Of a stretch of 6,360 bases of DNA, positions 1-6,291 are shown in pieces (positions within the stretch are counted from its first letter, which is position 1; every line of letters starts with the position of its first letter). Position numbers and translations under genes: made by a program. Origin of the DNA: Gammaproteobacteria bacterium (GTDB taxonomy: Bacteria; Pseudomonadota; Gammaproteobacteria; Steroidobacterales; JABDKV01); NCBI GenBank assembly GCA_029862285.1, contig JAOTXR010000131.1, positions 1 to 6,360 of the forward strand. The letters run 5' to 3'. Below the pieces are notes generated by a model. The model did not search any database, was not told the origin of the DNA, and worked only from the letters and a program-made list of their open reading frames with translations.

Positions 1-693
<693 letters not shown>

Positions 694-703
694 GGCCGGG
701 CCA

Positions 704-1645
704 GTGACCAAAGCAGCAAAGATTTTCGTCGCCGGTCATCGCGGACTGGTCGGTTCTGCGTTGGTTCGACGACTGCGCGATGGCGGTTACGACAACATTG
801 TGACGCGTACGCGTGCCGAGCTGGACCTGTTGAACCAGTCCGCCGTACACAGTTTTATGCAGGCCGAGCGTCCTGACTACATATTCATGGCCGCGGCCAG
901 GGTAGGCGGGATCCTCGCAAACAACACGCGGCGCGCCGATTTTCTTTACGAAAACCTGGTCATTGCCACGCATATTGTGCATGCGGCGTACGCGGCGGGA
1001 AACAGACGCATGTTATTCCTGGGCTCGAGTTGCATTTACCCGCGCGAGTGCCCACAACCAATGCGCGAGGAATATCTGTTGACAGGGCCACTCGAGCACA
1101 CGAATGAACCGTATGCGATCGCCAAGATCGCGGGCGTCAAGTTGTGCGAAGCCTACAATGACCAATACGGCACACAGTTTGTCTCGGCCATGCCGACAAA
1201 TCTCTATGGTCCAAACGACAATTTCGACCTGGAAAGCAGTCATGTGCTGCCGGCGCTGATGCGCAAGATCGACGCCGCAAAAACCAATGGAGACCGTGAG
1301 GTTGTAATCTGGGGCAGCGGCACTCCGCGACGTGAATTTCTGCATGTGGATGACCTGGCTGACGGTTGTGTCTTCCTGATGGAATCGGGCTGCAAGAAGG
1401 GTATTTATAATATTGGCGCAGGTACCGACGTGACCATTCGGGAACTGGCTGAACTGATTGCCGACATCGTTGGCTATACAGGGGAGTTCGTCTACGATGC
1501 AGGCAAACCCGATGGCACACCGCGCAAGTTGCTCGATGTCAGCCGCATGAGCGATCTGGGCTGGCGCGCAAAAAACAGTCTGCGTGACGGCATCGCGCAA
1601 ACCTATGCGTGGTACCGGCGTGAGCTACGCGACCAGACGGGGTAG
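704..1645 (+). CDS. fcl: GDP-L-fucose synthase (GDP-4-keto-6-deoxymannose 3,5-epimerase-4-reductase)
   Basis: Bifunctional NADPH-dependent epimerase/reductase that turns the Gmd product into GDP-L-fucose. The 313-residue product has the usual family length (E. coli WcaG is about 321). The extended-SDR dinucleotide motif GHRGLVG is at residues 11-17. Catalytic residues match E. coli with an offset of one: Ser108 in LGSSCIYP, Tyr137 and Lys141 in NEPYAIAKIAG, and the epimerase pair Cys110 and His180 (SSHVLPALMR). Further family blocks are MPTNLYGPND (163-172), REFLHVDDLA (210-219) and YNIGAGTDVTI (235-245). I chose the GTG at 704 because a TGAGG Shine-Dalgarno sequence at 691-695 sits 8 nt upstream and the product then begins directly at the first beta strand. 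An ATG at 659 in the same frame would add 15 non-homologous residues inside gmd. No glycosyltransferase or further sugar gene follows; the converging gene on the other strand begins 8 bases after this stop. Confidence 0.97.
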   Translation: MTKAAKIFVAGHRGLVGSALVRRLRDGGYDNIVTRTRAELDLLNQSAVHSFMQAERPDYIFMAAARVGGILANNTRRADFLYENLVIATHIVHAAYAAGNRRMLFLGSSCIYPRECPQPMREEYLLTGPLEHTNEPYAIAKIAGVKLCEAYNDQYGTQFVSAMPTNLYGPNDNFDLESSHVLPALMRKIDAAKTNGDREVVIWGSGTPRREFLHVDDLADGCVFLMESGCKKGIYNIGAGTDVTIRELAELIADIVGYTGEFVYDAGKPDGTPRKLLDVSRMSDLGWRAKNSLRDGIAQTYAWYRRELRDQTG

Positions 1646-1652
1646 TCCCATA

Positions 1653-3395
1653 TCAAACGAAAGCGTGCGGCGCCGGGCGCTTGTAGGGCAGTATTTCAAA
1701 GATTTCGCCACGATTTATTCGTAGCTGCACATCGCGCCAGAATGCAGCGGTCAGTAACTCGCCGTGGGCTTGACGAAAAAGCGCAGCCAGTTCTTCATTC
1801 AGCCCGAGAAAAGTTATGAATTGCTCCGGGAATACGTCGTTTTCAGCAACGTAATACCAATCCTGTGACCCAAATTCCTCTTCCATCGTCCGCGCCTGTG
1901 GCAGATCCCGGAAATTGCAGTCGGTCACGAGGCACAATTCGTCATAGTCATAAAAGATGACCCGACAGTGGCGGGTAACGCCAAAGTTTTTGAGCAACAG
2001 GTCACCCGGAAAGATATTGGATGCCGCCAGATCGCGTATTGCCTGGCCATAGTCAAGGACGGCGCGTCGCTGTTGCTCCGGGTCGGCCTCTTTGAGGAAG
2101 CGGTTCAGCGGCGTCAGTTCACGTTCAATGTAAACATGACCGAGGATAACTTCGTCACCCTCGATGTGTACTGTCTTCGACGCCTCCTTTGATAACTCCT
2201 GCAATACCGGTTCACTGAATCGTTTACGCTTGAATTTGAGATCTCGAAATTCCTGAGCATCAACCAGTCTACCGGCGCGATCGTGTTTGAAAACGAGGCG
2301 ATAGCGCTCTTCTACATCTCGTCTGCCCACAGTTTTTGAGCTGGAAAAGCGGTCGCGGATGACCTTCAGAACGACCGGAAACTCGCTGGGTGTAAACACG
2401 ACCATCACCATACCCTTGTCAAATGCCGCATCGACAAACTGGTCGCCGGTCTGACGCAGGTGATTAATCAAGCTGCGAAAGCGTTCGGTCTTGCCCTGTT
2501 TAGCGCGGCCGAGCGCAGTATAGATTTCACCCAGCGGCTTGCGCGGTAGCAACGACTTCAGAAACAAGACCGCGTCGCGCACCGGATCAAGATCGACATG
2601 CAGGTAGGAGCGGGCAAATCCTACCAGGATGCTCAATTCATCTGCGTCGGTTATCAGGCCGTCAATCTCCAGACCATTATCGCCATGCTTCAGGGCAACA
2701 ACGATTGGCGCGAGATAATCGTCTCCGTGCAGCCTGCCGATCAAGTAGGCTCGATAGTCGCGGAAGAAAACCGGCCGGAGAAATTCCAGACCACGTAATG
2801 AATAACGGCCGCCATGTTGTGCAACAGTAGCCTCGACCGCACTAGTGGCGTAGTCCACCGACGCACTGAATTTGGACCAGGGTATTTCCAAATGGAACGC
2901 GCCGAGTCCGGCTTCCACCAGCCGCCATACGGAACCCCTGTAGCTGTGTTGCCGCACTATCGTGGAACGGGTCTGTGCCACCGCGGGCAGAGGGTGGGCC
3001 TTTGTGAACTCGAGTTCCTTGTCGACTCCGACAGTGTTGAAGATCTGGCGGGTAACGGAATTGAAAAACGTCTCGTGAAAGGCCCGGTCCAGGTAGTTTT
3101 TGGTGCGTCCGGCGTAATCGTTTTTTGTTGCCAGCCAGAGTTCGCGGTCAGTAGCGCGGTCACCCAGGCGAACGTGCAGATGCCTGACCAGGCGCGCTAC
3201 GGCGCGATCGTAGAGTTCGATACGCTGGACAGCATCGTGCTGGGAACCCGGCCAGTCACGATTTTCGAAGCGACCGGCGGCCCGTTGCGTTACCGTTCGG
3301 AAGTGAAAGTTGTAGGTAGCAAAAGCCTCATCGATCAGTCGCGCGCAACCCGCTGCACCTGGCGGTTCACGAGTCCCAGGCGGAGTCCAGCTCAC
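1653..3395 (-). CDS. aceK: Isocitrate dehydrogenase kinase/phosphatase
   Basis: Bifunctional cytoplasmic enzyme that inactivates isocitrate dehydrogenase by phosphorylating an active-site serine and reactivates it by dephosphorylation, directing isocitrate between the TCA cycle and the glyoxylate bypass. The 580-residue product matches the family length (E. coli 578). The N-terminal regulatory half has the family block TKNYLDRAFHETFFNSVTRQ (98-117). The kinase-fold half carries GMVMVVFTPSEFPVVLKVI (328-346; Lys344 matches E. coli Lys336), NIFPGDLLLKNFGV (460-473; Asp465 and Asn470 match Asp457 and Asn462) and FYDYDE (481-486; Asp483 matches Asp475). All key residues are present, so it should be active. 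The gene begins 4 nt after the icd stop. The start is a GTG at 3395 with no clear Shine-Dalgarno, so translation probably depends on coupling to icd; the first 15 or so residues are Pro/Gly-rich and unlike E. coli, leaving the exact start uncertain. No aceA or aceB is present in the window. Confidence 0.97.
   Translation of the reverse strand: MSWTPPGTREPPGAAGCARLIDEAFATYNFHFRTVTQRAAGRFENRDWPGSQHDAVQRIELYDRAVARLVRHLHVRLGDRATDRELWLATKNDYAGRTKNYLDRAFHETFFNSVTRQIFNTVGVDKELEFTKAHPLPAVAQTRSTIVRQHSYRGSVWRLVEAGLGAFHLEIPWSKFSASVDYATSAVEATVAQHGGRYSLRGLEFLRPVFFRDYRAYLIGRLHGDDYLAPIVVALKHGDNGLEIDGLITDADELSILVGFARSYLHVDLDPVRDAVLFLKSLLPRKPLGEIYTALGRAKQGKTERFRSLINHLRQTGDQFVDAAFDKGMVMVVFTPSEFPVVLKVIRDRFSSSKTVGRRDVEERYRLVFKHDRAGRLVDAQEFRDLKFKRKRFSEPVLQELSKEASKTVHIEGDEVILGHVYIERELTPLNRFLKEADPEQQRRAVLDYGQAIRDLAASNIFPGDLLLKNFGVTRHCRVIFYDYDELCLVTDCNFRDLPQARTMEEEFGSQDWYYVAENDVFPEQFITFLGLNEELAALFRQAHGELLTAAFWRDVQLRINRGEIFEILPYKRPAPHAFV
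1661..1682 (-). terminator. Candidate hairpin at the aceK 3' end (possible terminator)
   Basis: An inverted repeat AAGCG (1661-1665) / CGCTT (1678-1682) encloses a perfectly palindromic CGGCGCCG core (1668-1675), with two imperfect pairs between. On the minus strand it is followed by a weak T-rich stretch (TTTCGTTTGATA). It lies inside the last codons of aceK, where the converging fcl stop leaves only 7 nt of intergenic space. The T tract is poor and the plus-strand side has none, so intrinsic termination is uncertain. Confidence 0.3.
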
Positions 3396-3399
3396 CGGT

Positions 3400-4698
3400 C
3401 TACATATTGGCGATTAATGCATCACCGAATTCGCTGCACTTGACCTCATTGGCGCCATCCATGAGCCGCGCAAAGTCATAGGTAACTGTCCTGCTGGCGA
3501 TGGTCTGGTCCATAGCGCTGATAATCAGGTCAGCAGCCTCTGTCCAGCCCATATGCCGCAACATCATCTCACCGGATAAAGTCAGCGAACCGGGATTGAC
3601 CTTGTCCTGATTGGCATACTTGGGCGCGGTCCCGTGAGTCGCTTCAAAAACGGCATTTCCGGTTTTGTAGTTGATGTTGCCACCGGGCGCAATGCCGATA
3701 CCGCCGACCTGCGCGGCCAACGCGTCGGACAGATAGTCGCCGTTCAGATTCATCGTGGCAATGACATCAAATTCGCCGGGCCGGGTCAGGACCTGTTGCA
3801 GCGTAATATCTGCGATCGCATCTTTGATCAGTACTTTTCCGGAATCCAACGCACGTTTTTGCTCATCGTTGGCTGCCGCTTCACCGTCCGACGCCCTGGT
3901 GCGTTCCCATTGTGACCAGGTATAAGTCTTGTCGCCGTATTCGCTTTCCGCGAGCGCGTAGCCCCAGTTGCGAAATGCGCCCTCGGTGAACTTCATGATG
4001 TTGCCTTTGTGCACGAAAGTGACACTGCGTCGCTTGTTCGTAATCGCGTAGTCAATCGCCGATCGAATCAGCCGTTCGGAGCCTTCGCGTGAGACTGGTT
4101 TCAGACCGATACCAGAGGTTTCCGGAAAGCGTATCTTGGAATACTCTTCGGGAAAGTGTTCGCGAAACAGTGACAAAAACCGTGCGTTATCGGCTGTCCC
4201 GTTTTCGAACTCAATGCCGGCATAGATGTCTTCGGTGTTCTCTCGGAATATCACCATGTCAACGGCGGCGGGGTTGCGCACCGGCGACGGCACACCCTTA
4301 TACCAGCGTACCGGGCGCAGGCAGACGTAAAGATCCAATAGCTGGCGCAGCGCGACGTTGAGCGAGCGTATGCCGCGACCGATGGGTGTGGTAAGCGGGC
4401 CCTTGATGGATACCAGATAGTGGCGACATGCGTCGACAGTCTCATCGGGTAACCACGAGCCGGTCAGCTTGTTCGCCTTCTCGCCCGCGTAGACTTCCAT
4501 CCAGTGTATTTTGCGGCCGCCCTTATAGGCTTTGGCGACCGCTGCATCCAGAATACGCACGGTCGCGCGCCAGATGTCCGGGCCGGTGCCGTCACCCTCG
4601 ATAAACGGGACTATAGGATTGTCCGGGACATGCAGCGCGCCGTCTTGCAGGGTGATCCGCGCGCCGTCGCGCGGAACTTGAATTTGGCCTTCTGACAT
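3400..4698 (-). CDS. icd: NADP-dependent isocitrate dehydrogenase
   Basis: Oxidatively decarboxylates isocitrate to 2-oxoglutarate with NADP+ in the TCA cycle. The 432-residue product carries every hallmark of the bacterial homodimeric family. The AceK target and substrate-binding loop is [10 protein letters not shown] (110-119) with Ser112, Asn114 and Arg118; Arg128 and Arg152 complete the isocitrate site. Tyr159 and Lys231 are the catalytic pair ([15 protein letters not shown]). The metal aspartates are Asp297, Asp321 and Asp325 (NLNGDYLSD). NADP selectivity is indicated by Lys360-Tyr361 (HGTAPKYA), Tyr407 and Arg411 ([10 protein letters not shown]). I chose the ATG at 4698 because GGAG at 4706-4709 lies 7 nt upstream; a second in-frame ATG at 4719 would put that site inside the coding region. 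Relative to E. coli (416 residues) there is about a 13-residue insert between residues 231 and 297, and the C-terminal third resembles Bacillus-type Icd from memory. The next gene, 4 nt downstream, is its own regulator aceK. Confidence 0.98.
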   Translation of the reverse strand: MSEGQIQVPRDGARITLQDGALHVPDNPIVPFIEGDGTGPDIWRATVRILDAAVAKAYKGGRKIHWMEVYAGEKANKLTGSWLPDETVDACRHYLVSIKGPLTTPIGRGIRSLNVALRQLLDLYVCLRPVRWYKGVPSPVRNPAAVDMVIFRENTEDIYAGIEFENGTADNARFLSLFREHFPEEYSKIRFPETSGIGLKPVSREGSERLIRSAIDYAITNKRRSVTFVHKGNIMKFTEGAFRNWGYALAESEYGDKTYTWSQWERTRASDGEAAANDEQKRALDSGKVLIKDAIADITLQQVLTRPGEFDVIATMNLNGDYLSDALAAQVGGIGIAPGGNINYKTGNAVFEATHGTAPKYANQDKVNPGSLTLSGEMMLRHMGWTEAADLIISAMDQTIASRTVTYDFARLMDGANEVKCSEFGDALIANM

Positions 4699-4705
4699 GA
4701 ATAGT

Positions 4706-4709
4706 CTCC
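4706..4709 (-). promoter_or_regulatory. Ribosome binding site deciding the icd start
   Basis: GGAG on the minus strand is placed 7 nt before the ATG at 4698. It favours MSEGQIQ as the N-terminus over the upstream in-frame MDHRRLF. Confidence 0.65.
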
Positions 4710-4735
4710 GATGATCCAAGCGATTTCAGTTTGCG

Positions 4736-4764
4736 ACTATACCGCCTCGCCCGCAGCGCGTCAC
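4736..4764 (-). promoter_or_regulatory. Candidate sigma-70 promoter for icd-aceK
   Basis: On the minus strand, TATAGT (4741-4736, 5 of 6 to the -10 consensus) is preceded by a 17-nt spacer and GTGACG (4764-4759, 4 of 6 to the -35 consensus). It lies at the end of the thioesterase gene and in the 62-nt gap before icd, giving a leader of roughly 30 nt. This fits separate expression of icd-aceK, but it is a motif match only and the spacer is very GC-rich. Confidence 0.35.
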
Positions 4765-5234
4765 ACGGTGGATTCGAGGTCGTTGATGCGTTGCGTGATG
4801 CGTGCCGGCAGCGGCGTCTTGCGGCGCGCATTGTAGTCGTAGCACACGATCAATCCACTGCCCTCGGCGACGATACGGCCGGCCGAGTAGCCCGCGACGG
4901 CGTACTCCATCCGAAAGCGATCGTCGTCGATCTTCACAACACGTGCGCCGGTCGCGACGTAGTCCGGGTGCTCCAGTGCCGCTCGAAAGCGACATTGTGT
5001 TTCAGCAAGAATGGGACCAGTGCCGGTTTCGGCCAACAGCTGCGAAAAGCCGATCTTCTCGAAATACGCCATGCGTGCGTTTTCAAAATATCGAAAGTAG
5101 ATAATATTGTTGACATGACCCAGGGCGTCTAACTCGCCCCAGGAAACGGGTTGTTCGAAAATCACAGGATAGGCGGCGAGTAATTTTCGACAGGCGGCGT
5201 GAGCCTGGTCAGCCGGCGGCAGCGCGTCAGTCAT
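4761..5234 (-). CDS. Acyl-CoA thioesterase, hotdog-fold 4HBT/FadM-like family
   Basis: Predicted cytoplasmic thioesterase that hydrolyses an acyl-CoA; the chain-length preference cannot be read from sequence. The 157-residue product shows the 4HBT/FadM active-site block at 32-60: WGELDALGHVNN followed by YFRYFENARMAYFEKIG. Asp36 is the expected catalytic acid, followed by the typical HVNN (40-43) and E-x-A-R (51-54) positions. The second half has the expected strand pattern (VATGARVVKIDDDRFRMEY, then GRIVAEGSGLIVCYD). There is no signal peptide or membrane segment. A roughly 28-residue N-terminal leader precedes the first strand, as I recall for many relatives. The ATG lies 3 nt after the stop of the upstream 93-residue gene with no clear Shine-Dalgarno, which suggests translational coupling. 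icd starts 62 nt downstream. A role in clearing or recycling acyl-CoA next to central carbon genes is plausible but inferred. Confidence 0.87.
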   Translation of the reverse strand: MTDALPPADQAHAACRKLLAAYPVIFEQPVSWGELDALGHVNNIIYFRYFENARMAYFEKIGFSQLLAETGTGPILAETQCRFRAALEHPDYVATGARVVKIDDDRFRMEYAVAGYSAGRIVAEGSGLIVCYDYNARRKTPLPARITQRINDLESTV

Positions 5235-5237
5235 GCG

Positions 5238-5519
5238 CTATGCCGCAGGAAGCTTGAGCGGGGCAGGGGGTTTGTCTCGCTCGGCTCTTTCGTAAATGAG
5301 TGTCGGCGTGTCGCCGAGCCGCGAGAACTGGTGTTCTCTACGCATTTGCGCCAGTGCGGCGTCGCGTTCGGATTCGGAAGCGAACCAGCGAAAGGAAATC
5401 CAATCATCTCCCAGCACCAGGCGGAATGGATCGTTATCCGGTAGCGTCATACGCACGCCGTAAACGCGTTCGCCACCGCTGCGTATTCTTCCCGGATCGG
5501 TATTTTCGCTGGTGGTCAT
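5238..5519 (-). CDS. Conserved-looking small protein of unknown function (93 aa)
   Basis: I do not recognise a named family. The 93-residue product is soluble, with no signal peptide, membrane span or cysteine. Visible blocks are a flexible N-terminus (1-16), a beta-like segment VYGVRMTLP (19-27), NDPFRLVLGDDWISFRWF (29-46) rich in aromatics, a charged helix SESERDAALAQMRREHQF (48-65), and a strand-like TPTLIYERAE (71-80) followed by a Pro/Lys-rich tail. The strand-helix-strand order suggests a small alpha/beta domain, possibly ferredoxin-like; this is a guess from pattern. It ends 3 nt before the thioesterase ATG, so the two are very likely cotranscribed and coupled, and codon use looks like its neighbours. 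The ATG at 5519 has no good Shine-Dalgarno; an internal ATG at 5450 (residue 24) is an alternative start but would remove part of the first ordered segment. Confidence 0.72.
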   Translation of the reverse strand: MTTSENTDPGRIRSGGERVYGVRMTLPDNDPFRLVLGDDWISFRWFASESERDAALAQMRREHQFSRLGDTPTLIYERAERDKPPAPLKLPAA

Positions 5520-5520
5520 T

Positions 5521-5533
5521 GTCAGTCAGTCAG
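5521..5533. repeat. Short tandem GTCA repeat before the 93-aa gene
   Basis: GTCAGTCAGTCAG is three copies of a 4-bp unit plus one base, in the 59-nt gap upstream of the 93-residue gene and occupying the place where a Shine-Dalgarno sequence would be expected. It could be incidental. Confidence 0.4.
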
Positions 5534-5534
5534 C

Positions 5535-5552
5535 CATGATCCGTGGACCATG
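5535..5552. repeat. Imperfect 18-bp palindrome in the kinase/93-aa gene gap
   Basis: CATGATCC (5535-5542) and GGACCATG (5545-5552) are inverted repeats with one mismatch (a G-U pair in RNA) around a 2-nt centre. It is the size of a dimeric regulator site, or could form a small hairpin between the two genes. No T tract follows, so it is not a terminator. Confidence 0.3.
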
Positions 5553-5578
5553 CATTGTCAGGTACCGGCGCCTTGCGT

Positions 5579-6241
5579 TCAACTGCCAGGCCGCCGGTCA
5601 TCGGCACCTTCGCGATCCGACCAGCCGAGTACGCCGCGAGTAAACCAGAGGTAGACCTGTTTGCCGCTGATTCGCCACAGCCGGGCGGACAAGGCCGGCG
5701 TGGCCAGCACTTGCCGCTGCCGCGCGGTCAGCGCCTGTGGCAAATAGGTCCGTTTGTGTTTCAGCAGATGACGCACATCTTCGCGGGCCAATGTGCGGAA
5801 TATCTTGCCGCGACGGCGAAAGTACATGGCGACCTGGAAATCGATCAAAGCGGGTGAACCATCCGGGAGCACCAGCCAGTTCGGTTCTTTGGCAGAGTCG
5901 TTATGCACCACACCGCCGCGGTGCATCCGGCGCAACAATCTCAGAGCGTCACGGTAATAACGACGGTCGCGCGGCCGCGCGACCTGCATGGGCTGTCCGG
6001 CGAGCCATTCGCGATCCAGCTCAGAACCATCCCATTTCTCGAGTCCGGGAATTTCGACTATTTCGTCGAGTGCCGCCAGTGCCCGCGCCTCACGTGCGGC
6101 GAGCCGGCGCGCGAGCGGACGCAACCACCACCGCGCCGGGTCAGTACAACGTCGGACAAGGCGATGCCCGCTATCCTGGGTCAACCAGATTTCGCCGAGC
6201 AGGTCACGTTTGAGCAGTTGATCAGGCTTGCTATCCGTCAT
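5579..6241 (-). CDS. RIO/WaaP-like protein kinase-fold phosphotransferase
   Basis: The 220-residue product is a minimal kinase-fold protein of the kind annotated as RIO-like or lipopolysaccharide (Kdo/WaaP) kinase. The catalytic loop is VVHNDSAKEPNWLVL (111-125), with His113, Asp115 as catalytic base and Asn121 as metal ligand. The metal-binding motif is ALIDFQVA (131-138), with Asp134-Phe135-Gln136 in place of DFG. In the N-lobe, HRLVRRC (26-32) occupies the place of the ATP-binding lysine strand but offers Arg rather than Lys, and Glu51 in AAREARAL is the likely helix-C glutamate. The C-terminal third is very basic (LLKHKRTYLP, 159-168), which may suit binding to a lipid, glycan or nucleic acid surface. 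It has no membrane span or signal peptide. The ATG at 6241 is the first usable start after an in-frame stop; the Shine-Dalgarno is weak. The substrate is unknown. The arrangement with the downstream 93-aa protein and thioesterase suggests an operon. Confidence 0.8.
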   Translation of the reverse strand: MTDSKPDQLLKRDLLGEIWLTQDSGHRLVRRCTDPARWWLRPLARRLAAREARALAALDEIVEIPGLEKWDGSELDREWLAGQPMQVARPRDRRYYRDALRLLRRMHRGGVVHNDSAKEPNWLVLPDGSPALIDFQVAMYFRRRGKIFRTLAREDVRHLLKHKRTYLPQALTARQRQVLATPALSARLWRISGKQVYLWFTRGVLGWSDREGADDRRPGS

Positions 6242-6244
6242 CGC

Positions 6245-6274
6245 GGTATTTTCCCGGTTTGGGTAGGTATTTTC
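6245..6274. repeat. 9-bp direct repeat at 21-bp spacing upstream of the kinase gene
   Basis: GGTATTTTC occurs perfectly at 6245-6253 and 6266-6274, starts 21 bp apart, about two helical turns, immediately before the kinase-like start codon at 6241. Paired sites on one face of the helix are typical of regulator binding, but the repeat is short and may be chance. Confidence 0.45.
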
Positions 6275-6291
6275 TCTGATATTTGCCGACC

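Noticed and set aside
1013..1600. 195-codon open frame on the minus strand opposite fcl
   Set aside because: Antisense shadow of fcl, which has all catalytic residues in the plus frame.
2814..3443. 209-codon open frame on the plus strand
   Set aside because: Antisense to the conserved N-terminal half of aceK and crosses the icd-aceK junction; no family motif.
4699..4719. Upstream ATG for icd at 4719
   Set aside because: It would place the good GGAG site inside the coding region; the ATG at 4698 is 7 nt after that site.
4731..5132. Plus-strand 133-codon frame opposite the thioesterase
   Set aside because: Antisense to the conserved hotdog-fold frame; no motif.
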